A stretch of 64,000 nucleotides of DNA from Acidimicrobiia bacterium (GCA_020832495.1 JAFIEP010000129.1:62001-126000); one strand, 5' to 3'; shown: positions 52,680-62,020, counted from the stretch's first letter. Program-made: numbers and translations. The notes: generated by a model from the sequence alone, not told the origin.

Positions 52680-53855
52680 GAGGTGATGGTGAACGCGCCG
52701 GATCTGATCTTCGTTCGCCGCCACCGCGGGCCGAGCGGCTACCACCCTGACGTCTTCCACGACGAGGACCACGTGGTGCGCACCGTCACCCGGCTCCTCG
52801 ACCGGGCGGCGGGCAGCCACCGGGTGCTCGACCCGAGCGAGGGCATCCAGGACGCCCAGCTCGAGAACGGTGCACGAGTGCACATCGTGCACGGCGACCT
52901 GAGCCGCGGCGGCCACCTGTTGGTCAACATCAGGAAGTTCACCGGGGTCGCCTACCGCTCACTCGACGAACTCGTCGATGCCGGCACGCTCAGCAGCGCA
53001 GCAGCGCACCTGCTGCGCTGTGCGGTGACGGCGGGGGCCACCATCGTCTTCTCCGGCGCACCGGGGTCGGGGAAGACGACGCTGCTGTCGTGCTGCACCG
53101 CTGAGCTCCCACCCGGCCGGCGGGTGGTGACGGCCGAGGAGGTCTTCGAAGTCGAGATCCCGGTGCCCAACGTGGCTGCCATGCAGACCCGACCTCGACG
53201 CCCCGACCGAGCCAGCGTCGACCTCCGCCGCCTCGTCGGCGCCTTCCTCCGCATGGCTCCCGACGTCGCCATTGTCGGGGAAGTCCGTGACCGCGAGGCG
53301 CTGCCGTTGCTGCTGACGCTCTCGTCGGGGGTCACCGGTTACACCACGATCCACGCCGGTACCGCCCGGCAGGCCTTGACCCGGCTGCGCTTCATCTGCC
53401 AGCTCTCGGGTGCCGGCGAGCACCTCCCCGTGCACGCTCTGAACTCGCTCATCACCGACACCGTCGACATCGTCGTGCACTCGGTTCGGTCGGCCTCGGG
53501 CCCACAGGTCAGCGAGATCATCGCCGTGGACGACCTGGTGGCCTCACCCGACGCTGCGCAGTTCACGACTACGACGATCTTCGAGCGCACCACGAGCAGC
53601 GGGGAGCTCGAGTGGACCGGGCACCGTCCGGCCCGGCTCCACAGCCGCATGCTCCGTGCCGGACTCACCTCACCGTTCGACGCTGCCGCAGATCGCACCG
53701 CCGGAGGTCGCTCGTCGTACACGGACGAGCGACGGGGCATTCCCGGCACCGAGGTCGACACCCCACAAGCGGATCCGACGGCCCGCCGAACGACCGATCC
53801 AACTCCCAGCCCACCCGACCCGACGACCCCACCACCGCGACGGCGGCTCTGGTGA
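52680..53855 (+). pseudogene. cpaF: cpaF (Tad secretion ATPase), 3' fragment
   Basis: About 391 residues, resuming with EVMVNAPDLIFVRRHRGPSGYH exactly where the 5' fragment stops. It contains the whole catalytic part: LDPSEGIQDAQLENGARVHIVHGD, Walker A GAPGSGKTT (about residue 128 of the fragment), the Asp box RVVTAEEVFEVEIP, MAPDVAIVGEVRDREALPLLL and the His box TGYTTIHAG. A restart at the GTG 52689 or ATG 52686, after GGGGAGG, could give a truncated ATPase. The Pro-rich C-terminus overlaps the tadB start. Whether the fragment works without its N-terminal domain is unknown. Confidence 0.93.
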
Positions 53856-54730
53856 CGGCCGCAGCCACGGCACTCGTCGCCGCCAGCGGCACCTACCTCC
53901 TGGTGACGTCGGCGCTGTTCGGCTGGCGCGGGCGCGCCCCGCGTCTCGGCCACACGTCACTCGTGCAGGAGCGTCTGCGACGGTGGGCCGCCGGAGTCGG
54001 CATACAACGGTCGACGGCCCCGACGGTCCTGCTCGTCATGGGCGGTACCGCGCTCGCCGGTGCGGGGTTGGCCACGGTCCTCTTCGGTGGCCTCGTCCCC
54101 GCCGTCGTGGCCGGCGCCTTCGGTGCCGCCATGCCCCTCGCCGCCTACCGTCGTCAACAGCGTGCGCGCAGGGACGCGGTGCGAGCGTCCTGGCCGGCAC
54201 TGCTCGACGAGGTGCGCGTCCGCACCGGCGCAGGCGGCCAGTCCATCCCACAGGCACTCATCGCCCTTCGGGATCAGGCGCCGCCCGTGCTGGCGCCGAC
54301 CTTCGCAGCGGCCCACCACCGGTGGTCGGTCACCACCGATCTCGACGCCACCCTCGCCGTGGTCAGGGACGACCTGGCCGACGCCGCCACCGACACCATC
54401 TGTGAGACCCTCCTGGCCGTCCACGAAGCGGGCGGACCTCACCTCCACGAGCGGCTCGAGACGCTCGCCGAGGACCGCCGGGTCGATCTCCGTCACCGCA
54501 AGGACGCCCTCGCCCGGCAAGCCGGCGCCCGGTTCGCCCGCCGTTTCGTGGTGCTCGTCCCTGTGGGCATGGCACTGGTGGGCATGTCGATCGGCAGCGG
54601 TCGAGCGGCCTACGCAACGCCGGCCGGGCAGCTGGTGGTGGGCCTGTCCATTGCGCTCGTCGCGGTCTGCTGGTGGTGGGCAGGGCGGCTGATGGCTGTC
54701 CCCGAACCACCCCGGGTGCATCGCCGATGA
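53852..54730 (+). CDS. tadB: TadB-like pilus assembly protein (GspF family)
   Basis: 292 residues from the GTG at 53852, overlapping the cpaF stop. The inner-membrane platform protein of the Tad machine. A first helix (VAASGTYLLVTSALFGWRG), a pair around 55-95 (VLLVMGGTALAGAGLATVLFGGLVPAVVAGAFGAAMPLAAY) and two at the C-terminus (FVVLVPVGMALVGMSIG, LVVGLSIALVAVCWWW) surround the cytoplasmic T2SSF domain (PALLDEVRVRTGAGGQSIPQALIALR). Its stop overlaps the tadC ATG. Confidence 0.88.
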   Translation: MTAAATALVAASGTYLLVTSALFGWRGRAPRLGHTSLVQERLRRWAAGVGIQRSTAPTVLLVMGGTALAGAGLATVLFGGLVPAVVAGAFGAAMPLAAYRRQQRARRDAVRASWPALLDEVRVRTGAGGQSIPQALIALRDQAPPVLAPTFAAAHHRWSVTTDLDATLAVVRDDLADAATDTICETLLAVHEAGGPHLHERLETLAEDRRVDLRHRKDALARQAGARFARRFVVLVPVGMALVGMSIGSGRAAYATPAGQLVVGLSIALVAVCWWWAGRLMAVPEPPRVHRR

Positions 54731-55641
54731 CCACCGTGGTGTTGTTCACCCTCTGGTGGCTGGGGGCGGTGACGTTGGCCTCCTGCGTGCCACGCCTGCA
54801 TCGCCGATCGCTCGCCCTGCGCCTCCACCCCTACCAGCCCGGTGGCGCTCGGCGCGCCGACGCCGACGTCAGCTCCGTGCCGCCCGGTTTGAGGCACCAA
54901 CTGCGTGCCCTTCTGGTCGCCGCCGGCGAGTCGAGTGCATCGTTCGCCACGCTCACCTCTGCGGGCGGGCGCGAGACGGTCGACGAGCGCTTGCGTCTCG
55001 TCCGCTCGCCGCTCGACGGGGCGGCCTTCCGCGTCCGCCAGGTCGGCACCTGCTTCGCCGCGCTCCTGGTTGCCGGGGCGCTGCTCCCACTGTCGGGTCT
55101 CCCGCCGGCGGTGGCGGTCGTCGCCATCATCGGCGCGCCCGTCGCCTGTTTCGTGGCATGGGAGCAGCACCTCTCCGCCGTGGCCGCCGCTCACCGACGG
55201 GGCATCGTCGCCGAACTGCCGGTCGTTGCCGAGCACCTGGCGCTCCTGTTGGCCTCCGGCTGGTCGCTGGCCGGCGCCATCGACCGCATCGGGCAACGGG
55301 CGCATGGCCTCGTGGCCGCCGAGCTGCGGTCGGTGACCGCCCGGATCCATCACGGGCTGGCCACCACCAACGCCCTGGCCGAGTGGGCGGCGAGCAGCAG
55401 GGTCGACGAACTCGACCGGTTGGTGCGCGTCCTGTCCCTCGACAACGCCGGCACCGACACCTCTGCGTTGGTGAGCGCCGAAGCCAGTCTCCTTCGCGAC
55501 GAGGCCCATCGCCGGCTGATCGAAGACCTCGAGCGCCGGGCACAGCAGGTGTGGATCCCCGTGACCGTCGCCGCCCTCGTCCCCGGCACCGCCCTGCTGG
55601 CCGTCCCGTTCGTGGACGCCCTGTCCACCTTCGCCCACTGA
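54727..55641 (+). CDS. tadC: TadC-like pilus assembly protein (GspF family)
   Basis: 304 residues. Second T2SSF platform protein: N-terminal helix TTVVLFTLWWLGAVTLASC, central pair (CFAALLVAGALLPLSGLPPAVAVVAIIGAPVACFVAWE), cytoplasmic domain (IVAELPVVAEHLALLLASGWSLAGAIDRIGQRAHG) and C-terminal helix (VTVAALVPGTALLAVPFVDAL). Length and order after tadB are normal for actinobacterial Tad loci. Confidence 0.88.
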   Translation: MTTVVLFTLWWLGAVTLASCVPRLHRRSLALRLHPYQPGGARRADADVSSVPPGLRHQLRALLVAAGESSASFATLTSAGGRETVDERLRLVRSPLDGAAFRVRQVGTCFAALLVAGALLPLSGLPPAVAVVAIIGAPVACFVAWEQHLSAVAAAHRRGIVAELPVVAEHLALLLASGWSLAGAIDRIGQRAHGLVAAELRSVTARIHHGLATTNALAEWAASSRVDELDRLVRVLSLDNAGTDTSALVSAEASLLRDEAHRRLIEDLERRAQQVWIPVTVAALVPGTALLAVPFVDALSTFAH

Positions 55642-55697
55642 CCGCTGCCGGACGCCGAGTCGGCGGCAGCGACCACCAACCCACCCTGAGGAGTCCC

Positions 55698-55889
55698 ATG
55701 ACCGTCACCGCCTGGCTCACCGCCATCATCCGTGCCCGCGCCGACGACCGAGGCGAAGGAGTGATCTCCACCGCCATCGCCGTGCTGGTCATGGCGTCCA
55801 TCGGTGCCCTCATGTGGTTCGGGTTCCAGCAACTGTGGGCGAGCACCGAGGCTCGGACGACGACGCAGGTGGAGCAGATCGGTTCGTGA
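55698..55889 (+). CDS. Flp/Tad pilin-like small protein
   Basis: 63 residues with a TGAGGAG site. A basic start with DDRGEGVISTAIAVLVMASIGALMWFGFQQLW resembles a type IVb prepilin: a short leader, cleavage after Gly and a hydrophobic helix with Glu near the start. In this operon it is the best candidate for the pilin subunit, but it lacks a further signature and the cleavage site is inferred. Its stop overlaps the next GTG. Confidence 0.7.
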   Translation: MTVTAWLTAIIRARADDRGEGVISTAIAVLVMASIGALMWFGFQQLWASTEARTTTQVEQIGS

Positions 55890-56293
55890 CGGGCCACGAC
55901 GAGGGCACCGGGTGGATCGGCAGCGTGGCCGGCATGGCGGTGTTCCTGGCGTTCCTGCTGCTCGGCGCGCACGTCCTGGTGCACCTGCACGCCCGCACCA
56001 TCGTGGCCACCGCCGCGAGCGCGGCCGCCACCACCGCCGCCTCGGCACAGGTCGACCACCAGGATGCGGCGTCGGTGCGGGCCGGTCGTCAGCTCGGCGA
56101 GGAGCGGGCTCGGGCCCTCCTCGGCGCCAACGGCGCGGCGGCTCACTTCGACTGGTCCGGATCGAGCAGCGATCTGGTGGTCGTCGAGGTCACCGTGGCT
56201 GGTCCACGGCTGCTCCCGCCGACCCTTCGCCGCACGCTCCCCGCCGGCGACCTCCAACGGCGCGCCGCCGTCCACGTCGAGCACTTCCGGTGA
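55886..56293 (+). CDS. TadE-like pilus protein 1
   Basis: 135 residues from the GTG at 55886. One N-terminal helix (GSVAGMAVFLAFLLLGAHVLVHLHA) followed by an Ala-rich extracellular helix (TIVATAASAAATTAASAQVDHQDAAS) and a small beta domain (SDLVVVEVTVAGPRLLPPTLR). This is the build of TadE/TadG minor pilins or pseudopilins. Overlaps in frame with both neighbours. Confidence 0.7.
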   Translation: MTGHDEGTGWIGSVAGMAVFLAFLLLGAHVLVHLHARTIVATAASAAATTAASAQVDHQDAASVRAGRQLGEERARALLGANGAAAHFDWSGSSSDLVVVEVTVAGPRLLPPTLRRTLPAGDLQRRAAVHVEHFR

Positions 56294-56760
56294 GCGGCGC
56301 GCAACGGCGACCACGCCCACCACGACCCGACGACGCAGGTGTGGTCGGGGGCAGCGAAGCCATCGCCTTCGGCGTGGCCGTGCTCCTCGTCGGCACCCTC
56401 CTCGGCGCCAACCTGTGGGCCACCGTCGATGCCTCCGTGGCTGCCTCGGCGGCGGCGCGCCAAGCGGTTCGGGCCTACGTGGAGGCACCTGACGGCGCCA
56501 CCGCCCGCGAGGACGCCGAACGCGCTGCCACCGACGTGGTGGTGACCCACGGCCGGTCGCCCAGCCGCCTGTCGCTGCACATCGACCATCCAGACGGACG
56601 GCCGTGGGGTCGGTGCGTCCCGGTGCGGGTCACCGTCGACTACCGCCTGGCCCTGGCCACCGTGCCGGGGCTGTCCGCCGGCCCGGAGCGAACGGTCCGC
56701 GCCACGTCCACCGAGCGGATCGACCCGTGGCGGTCGGGCCTCGATGCGGGTGTGTGCTGA
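56290..56760 (+). CDS. TadE-like pilus protein 2
   Basis: 156 residues from the GTG at 56290. A Pro/Arg-rich cytoplasmic start leads to a helix (SEAIAFGVAVLLVGTLLGANLWATVDASVAASAAARQAVRAYVEA); the Glu in GGSEAIAFG is the usual TadE residue after processing. A beta domain follows (SRLSLHIDHPDGRPWGRCVPVRVTVDYRLAL). Confidence 0.75.
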   Translation: MSGAQRRPRPPRPDDAGVVGGSEAIAFGVAVLLVGTLLGANLWATVDASVAASAAARQAVRAYVEAPDGATAREDAERAATDVVVTHGRSPSRLSLHIDHPDGRPWGRCVPVRVTVDYRLALATVPGLSAGPERTVRATSTERIDPWRSGLDAGVC

Positions 56761-57191
56761 TGGGCCACCACAGGAGCGATCGTGGGTCGTCGCTGCTGCT
56801 CTTCCCGGCCGCGCTGCTCGTCGTCCTCACGCTGGCAGCCATCGCCACCGACCTGGCCCTGGTCCACCACGGCCGGCATCTCGCTCACCACGTGGCGGCC
56901 GCCGCTGCCGACGACGCCGTGATGGTCGGTCTCGACACCGAGGCGTTCCGCGCCGGCGGCGACGACTGGTACCTCGACCGCGCCCTGGTACGTGAGGTGG
57001 TCGCCACCACCGTGGCGGCGCACGACCTCGATGATCGCCTCGTGGGTGTCGACGTCGATCTCTCGCCCGACAGCCGACAGGTGACGGTACGGGTCACGCT
57101 CCGAGTCGACTACATCGTGGCCCGGGCGCTCCCCGGCGCCGACCACACGGTGGTGTCGTCCACGGCGCGAGCGGTGGCACACCTGCGGTGA
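56760..57191 (+). CDS. TadG/TadE-like pilus protein 3
   Basis: 143 residues from the ATG at 56760, overlapping the previous stop by one base. RGSSLLLFPAALLVVLTLAAIATDLALVHHGRHLAHHVAAAAADDAVMVG is the TadE/TadG-type N-terminal helix, and LSPDSRQVTVRVTLRVDYIVAR the C-terminal beta part. Last gene of the operon; 57192-57246 holds no clear terminator hairpin. Confidence 0.72.
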   Translation: MGHHRSDRGSSLLLFPAALLVVLTLAAIATDLALVHHGRHLAHHVAAAAADDAVMVGLDTEAFRAGGDDWYLDRALVREVVATTVAAHDLDDRLVGVDVDLSPDSRQVTVRVTLRVDYIVARALPGADHTVVSSTARAVAHLR

Positions 57192-57246
57192 GCGCAGCCC
57201 GTCCTGCAGCGAGTTCAGCGGGCCACGAGTTGGACAGAAACGGAGG

Positions 57247-58257
57247 TCACCGCGCGGCGTCGACTGCCTGGAACCACTCGAGAGTCTGGCGAATCCCTGA
57301 CTCGAGCGGGACCGGTTCGATGTCGGGGAACAGCGACCGCAGCGACGAGCAGTCCGCCTGGGAGTGGGGGACGTCCGACTGCCTCGGTGGCTGGTGCTCA
57401 CGCTCGAGCGAGCGGTCCAACAACCCTTCGAGCAGGCCGATGACCTCGAGCAGGCTGGTGCGGGACCCGAAGGCCAGGTTCACCGGCTCCGGTGACGCCA
57501 CCCGTCGTCGGACCGCATCGCAGATGACCCCGCAGACGCTGCCCACGAAGGTGAAGTCCCGGCTCTGGGTGCCGTCGCCGTGCACCGGCAGTCGCTCCCC
57601 GTCGAGCGCTGCCCGCACGAAAGCCGGCACCACCGCGGCGTAGGCATGTCCCGCCGGCTGCAAGGGCCCGAACACGTTGAAGAAGCGGAAGGCCAGCACG
57701 TCGAGGCCGAACGAGTGCTGCCACGACAGCGCGTAGGCCTCCGTGGCCAACTTGGAGGCGGCATAGGGGCTCATGGGCCGGGTGGCCATCGACTCGCGTT
57801 TGGGCAACTCCGGGTTGGCCCCGTAGACCGACGACGACGACGCCACCACCATGTGGCCGACGTCGGCGCGCCGCATTGCCTCGAGGACCTCGACGGTGCC
57901 CGAGGCGTTCACCCGGTGACTCGCCTCGGGATCGGCGATCGAGCGCGGCACCGACGGCCGGGCAGCGAGATGGACGACGGCGTCGGCGCCCACCATCGCC
58001 TCGTCGAGCGCATCGGGGTCGAGGATCGATCCCTCCACCAACGTGGCCTTCACCCCGTCGAGGTTGGAGGCGAACCCCGTGGAGAGGTCGTCGAGGGCCA
58101 CCACGTCGGCCACGCCCATCTCCGTCAGGGCGCGGCACAGGTTGGCGCCGATGAACCCGGCCCCGCCGGTGACCACCACCTTGCCCACACCGCCGGTCGC
58201 AGGGTCGACCTGGCCGTCGCTCGTCACCTGTCGTGCATCGGCTCGTTCTGTGGCCAT
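57247..58257 (-). CDS. NAD-dependent sugar-nucleotide epimerase
   Basis: 336 residues of the extended short-chain dehydrogenase family. NAD site VVVTGGAGFIGANLCRAL (about 27-44), Asp in ALDDLST, VVHLAARPSVPRSI, catalytic Ser with SSSSVYG and YAASKLA (Tyr-x3-Lys), then FRFFNVFGP. This is the UDP-glucose 4-epimerase/dTDP-sugar type; the exact sugar is open. A TAGTGT box nine bases before the ATG suggests an almost leaderless message. It begins a cell-surface sugar cluster. Confidence 0.87.
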   Translation of the reverse strand: MATERADARQVTSDGQVDPATGGVGKVVVTGGAGFIGANLCRALTEMGVADVVALDDLSTGFASNLDGVKATLVEGSILDPDALDEAMVGADAVVHLAARPSVPRSIADPEASHRVNASGTVEVLEAMRRADVGHMVVASSSSVYGANPELPKRESMATRPMSPYAASKLATEAYALSWQHSFGLDVLAFRFFNVFGPLQPAGHAYAAVVPAFVRAALDGERLPVHGDGTQSRDFTFVGSVCGVICDAVRRRVASPEPVNLAFGSRTSLLEVIGLLEGLLDRSLEREHQPPRQSDVPHSQADCSSLRSLFPDIEPVPLESGIRQTLEWFQAVDAAR

Positions 58258-58391
58258 CGTCGTCGGACACTACACCGCTGCGCCGACACGCTCGTCCGGC
58301 GGCCGCCCCGTCGCCGGCTCGCGCCCAGCGCGCCATCGAGGTCCGTGTGAGTTCGTAGACTGCCGCTCGCACCGGCCACACCGGAGGACAC

Positions 58392-59525
58392 GTGCCACGG
58401 CTCTACCTCTCACCCCCTGACATCGGCCCCGAAGAGCGGACGCTGCTCCTCGAGGCACTCGACTCCGGTTGGGTCGCGCCGCTGGGACCCATGGTGGACC
58501 GCTTCGAGGAGGAGCTCGCCGCCGCCGCCGGGCGCCGACACGCCGCTGCGTTGTCGAGCGGCACCGCGGCGCTGCACCTGGCCATGCTGCTCGCCGGTGT
58601 GCAACCGGGCGACGACGTCCTGGTGCCCACCCTCACCTTCGTGGCCACCGCCAACGCCGTCACCTACACCGGGGCACGCCCCTGCTTCATCGACGCCGAG
58701 CCCGACACATGGAACCTCGACCCGGCACTGCTGGCCGCCGAACTCGAGCGACGGGCCGCGGTCGACGACCTGCCCGCAGCGGTCATCCCCGTCGACCTCT
58801 ATGGCCGGTGCGCCGAGTACGACGCCATCTCGACCGCGTGTGCCCGCTACGGCGTGCCGGTGATCGAGGACGCCGCCGAGGCGCTCGGCGCGTCCTACCG
58901 GCAGCGTCCCGCCGGCAGCTTCGGCACCACCGCCGCGTTCTCCTTCAACGGCAACAAGATCATCACCACCAGCGGTGGCGGCATGCTGGTCGGTGACGAC
59001 CCCGACCTGATCGCCCGGGCACGGTCGCTGGCCAGCCAGGCCCGCCAGCCGGTGCTGCACTACGAACACCACGAGATCGGCTTCAACTACCGGATGTCGA
59101 ACCTGCTGGCCGCCGTGGGACTCGGCCAGCTACGAGGCCTGCCTGCCAAGATCGAGCGGCGCCGGCGGATCGCCGAGCGCTACCAGGCGGCGTTCGCCGA
59201 ACTCGACGGCCTCGACGTGGTGACAGCACCGCCCGAGCACGAACCCAACTTCTGGCTCACGGTGGCCCGCGTCGACGCCGCTCGCTTCGGCGCCACCCCC
59301 ACGCAGATATGCGACCACCTCGGAACGCTCGACATCGAGGCTCGGCCCACCTGGAAGCCAATGCACCTCCAGCCCCTGTACGCCGACCATCCGTGTGTCG
59401 GCGGCCAAGTGGCCGAGGAGGTGTTCCGCACCGGCATCTGCCTGCCGAGCGGCAGTGCCATGGCCGACAACGACCAGGATCGGGTCATCGAGGCGGTGGC
59501 GGGCCTCGCTGGTCGCGGCGCGTGA
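58392..59525 (+). CDS. DegT/DnrJ/EryC1 aminotransferase
   Basis: 377 residues from the GTG at 58392 with GGAGGA upstream. PLP-dependent sugar aminotransferase or dehydratase: RLYLSPPDIGPEERTLLLEALDSGWVAPLGP, AALSSGTAALHLAMLLAGVQPGDDV, VIEDAAEALGASY and the lysine segment FSFNGNKIITTSGGGMLV (Lys about 190). Such enzymes amino-modify nucleotide sugars for surface glycans. The stop overlaps the glycosyltransferase start. Confidence 0.9.
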   Translation: MPRLYLSPPDIGPEERTLLLEALDSGWVAPLGPMVDRFEEELAAAAGRRHAAALSSGTAALHLAMLLAGVQPGDDVLVPTLTFVATANAVTYTGARPCFIDAEPDTWNLDPALLAAELERRAAVDDLPAAVIPVDLYGRCAEYDAISTACARYGVPVIEDAAEALGASYRQRPAGSFGTTAAFSFNGNKIITTSGGGMLVGDDPDLIARARSLASQARQPVLHYEHHEIGFNYRMSNLLAAVGLGQLRGLPAKIERRRRIAERYQAAFAELDGLDVVTAPPEHEPNFWLTVARVDAARFGATPTQICDHLGTLDIEARPTWKPMHLQPLYADHPCVGGQVAEEVFRTGICLPSGSAMADNDQDRVIEAVAGLAGRGA

Positions 59526-60673
59526 GCATCGCCGCCCGGCCGCTTCGGGTGCTGTGGCTCATCAAGGGCCTGGGCCCCGGCGGTGCCGAACGCCTGCTCG
59601 TCCACCAGGCCCGAGTGGCCGACCGCGACGAAGTGGACCTCGCTGTGGGGTTCCTGGTCCCGTGGAAGGTCCACCTGATCCCCGACCTCGCCGCTGCGGG
59701 TGTGCGGGCCACGTGCTTTCCCAATGAGACCGAATGGGATCTCCGGTGGGCACGTGAACTCCGCCAGGTGCTCCTCACCCATCCGGCCGACGTGGTGCAC
59801 GTGCACTCCCCCTACGTCGCCTCCGTCGTCCGCCTCCTGGTGCGCACCCTGCCTCGGGCGACACGACCCGCCGTGGTGGTCACCGAACACAACCGCTGGC
59901 CTCGCCACGCGCGCGCCACCCGCCTGGCCAACCGGACCACCATGGCACTCGACGACGCCAGCCTGGCCGTGTCCGCCGATGTCCGCGCCACCATGCCCCA
60001 GCGGCTGGCGGAGCGCGTGGAGGTGATCACTCACGGCATCGAACTGGGCGCGCCGACCGAGGCGATCGCCCGACGGGACCTCCAACGCGCACGTCTTGGG
60101 ATCGGTGTCGACGAGTTCGTCATCGGCACGGTTGCCAACTACCGGCGCGAGAAGGCATGGGACCTGCTCCTCGATGCGGCCGCCGAGTTGTTCCGTCGCC
60201 GTCCCGATGCCCCGGTGCGCTTCGTCACCGTGGGCCAGGGGCCCCTGGCCGACGACGTGCACGACCAGCACGCCCGGTTGGGCCTCGGGGACCGGTTCGT
60301 GCTGCTCGGGTACCGCCCCGAACCGCTGTGGGACGTGGCGGCGTTCGACCTCTTCACGCTCTGCTCCCGACACGAAGGACTTCCCGTGGCGCTGATGGAG
60401 GCACTGGCCTGCCACGTGCCCGTGGTGGCCACCGACGTGGGCGGCGTGTCCGATGTCGTACGGCACGACGGCGAAGGACTCCTGGTGCCCGCCGAGGACG
60501 GCGACGCGCTCGTCGAGGCGTGGCTCCGCCTGCTCGACGAACCGTCGACCCGCCAGCGACTGGCCGACGGGGCCGCCCGGTCGGCAGACCGATTCGACAT
60601 CACCACTGCCCAGCGCCGACTGGAAGCGATCTACCGGGGCGTGGCGGGGCGTCAGCGCTGCGCGCCGGCGTAG
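59522..60673 (+). CDS. GT4-family glycosyltransferase
   Basis: 383 residues from the GTG at 59522. WLIKGLGPGGAERLLVHQA is the nucleotide-sugar-fold start; DVVHVHSPYVASVV and VVVTEHNRWPR follow. The C-terminal half shows NYRREKAWDLLLDAAAELF, FVLLGYRPEPLWDVAAFDLFTLCSRHEGLPVALMEALACHVPVVATDVGG, the usual E-x7-E donor-binding motif. It overlaps the convergent deacetylase gene by 22 bases. Confidence 0.9.
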   Translation: MSIAARPLRVLWLIKGLGPGGAERLLVHQARVADRDEVDLAVGFLVPWKVHLIPDLAAAGVRATCFPNETEWDLRWARELRQVLLTHPADVVHVHSPYVASVVRLLVRTLPRATRPAVVVTEHNRWPRHARATRLANRTTMALDDASLAVSADVRATMPQRLAERVEVITHGIELGAPTEAIARRDLQRARLGIGVDEFVIGTVANYRREKAWDLLLDAAAELFRRRPDAPVRFVTVGQGPLADDVHDQHARLGLGDRFVLLGYRPEPLWDVAAFDLFTLCSRHEGLPVALMEALACHVPVVATDVGGVSDVVRHDGEGLLVPAEDGDALVEAWLRLLDEPSTRQRLADGAARSADRFDITTAQRRLEAIYRGVAGRQRCAPA

Positions 60674-61545
60674 CGAACGCCGAACAGCAGGTGCCGCAGG
60701 CCGTCCTCTGCGCCCATGCCACCCGCCACCTTCCGCCGGAACCATCGCATCCCGTCGTTCCGCTGGATCGGCGAACGGAAGAGGCGATGGAGGTCGGTGG
60801 AGTGGTAGGGATTGACGCGGGTGCCGTCGAGCGCCGCGGTCCGGAAGCGTCGGCGGACCTCGTCCTCGACCGCAGCCGAGGGCGGGAGGGCCTTGGGGTA
60901 GGCGAAGTGGCGCACCTCCACTCCGAGGTTGTCCTCGATCAGGCCGATACTGCGATCGAGATCCTGGGCGAGCATCGCCGGGGACTCGCGGTCGAACAGC
61001 AAGTGGCTGTGGCTGTGGGACTGGACGCTGACGAGGCCGGTGCTCACGGCCTCACGGAGGGCGCCCCACGACAGGGGTCGGTCACCCTCCCAGAAGGGCA
61101 CGCCCTGTTCGGTCCACGCCGTGGCCAGGTACAGCGTCACCGGCAGGCGGAAGTGCTCGAGCACGGGTAGCGCCTGCTCGATGAAGTCGATCGAGCCGTC
61201 GTCGAAGGTGAGCACCACGGCGCTCTGGTGCGGCTGGTCCTGCGGTGGGGCCTCGAGCAGGTCGACTGCCCGGTCGAGCGACACGACTCGCCCGCTCGCT
61301 GACAACGCTTCCATCTGACGCTCGAAGAGCCACACCGGCATGTCGACCGAGCGGGAGGTGCGCCCCTTCACCTGGTGGTACGAGAGAATGACGGCTCCCG
61401 GCGGAGCCTCCTGGCCGACGTCGGCGATGGCAGCGGCCATCTTGACCGCCCGCCGCACTGCGCGCCGGGCAAGAGCTGACGGACCTCGTCCGGGGGCGTC
61501 ACCCTTCGGCATGGGTGACACAGAGGTGTCCGGCGTCTGGTGCAC
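60652..61545 (-). CDS. Polysaccharide deacetylase family protein
   Basis: 297 residues (NodB/CE4 fold). VILSYHQVKGR, VVLTFDDGS (the Asp-Asp metal/catalytic pair), SVQSHSHSHLLFDRE (metal His-x3-His) and HFAYPKALPP follow in the expected order. It would remove acetyl groups from a cell-surface or peptidoglycan-related sugar. The GTG at 61545 lies seven bases after a TACCAT -10 box (61553-61558 on the minus strand), again leaderless. Confidence 0.87.
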   Translation of the reverse strand: MHQTPDTSVSPMPKGDAPGRGPSALARRAVRRAVKMAAAIADVGQEAPPGAVILSYHQVKGRTSRSVDMPVWLFERQMEALSASGRVVSLDRAVDLLEAPPQDQPHQSAVVLTFDDGSIDFIEQALPVLEHFRLPVTLYLATAWTEQGVPFWEGDRPLSWGALREAVSTGLVSVQSHSHSHLLFDRESPAMLAQDLDRSIGLIEDNLGVEVRHFAYPKALPPSAAVEDEVRRRFRTAALDGTRVNPYHSTDLHRLFRSPIQRNDGMRWFRRKVAGGMGAEDGLRHLLFGVRYAGAQR

Positions 61546-61660
61546 GACCTGAATGGTAGCGAGTCACCGTGACAAACCCCCGCTTCTGGCGCCGCCCTGA
61601 CATCGCCCGTGGTGGCGATCGGTGCGAAGTCGACAACCCAATGTCGTCAGGCCGGCGTCG

Positions 61661-62020
61661 TCAGTCCGGGGTGGCGCGGGTGAGCGCAGAACACACCGCG
61701 GCGAGGCGCTCGGGCACCACCGACCACCACACCCACCGACCGCGACGCTCACCGCGGATGAGGCCCGCCTCGGCCAGGACCTTCGTGTGGTGGCTGACCG
61801 TTGGCTGGCTCTTGCGGACCGGGTCGACCAGGTCGCAGGCACATGCTTCGCCGGCCGCCGCGATCAGGCTCACCAGCTTGCACCGGACCGGGTCGGCCAG
61901 CGCGGCGAAGATGGTGGCCAATTCGTCGGCCTCTGCATCGTCGAGCGGTGCCTCCACGAGCGAAGGGCAGCACTGCGCCGTGTCGCCCGGTGTCTGCAGT
62001 GCGGGATCTCCGAGACTCAC
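61661..62020 (-). CDS. arsR: ArsR-family arsenic-responsive repressor
   Basis: 119 residues. QCCPSL (paired Cys near 17-18) and EACACDLVDPVRKSQPTVSHHTKVLAEAGLIRGERRGRWVWWSVVPERLAAV give the winged HTH with the Cys-x-Cys metal site at the start of the recognition region. It releases DNA on binding As(III). GTG start with GGAG seven bases upstream. Divergent from arsC with a shared control region. Confidence 0.9.
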   Translation of the reverse strand: MSLGDPALQTPGDTAQCCPSLVEAPLDDAEADELATIFAALADPVRCKLVSLIAAAGEACACDLVDPVRKSQPTVSHHTKVLAEAGLIRGERRGRWVWWSVVPERLAAVCSALTRATPD

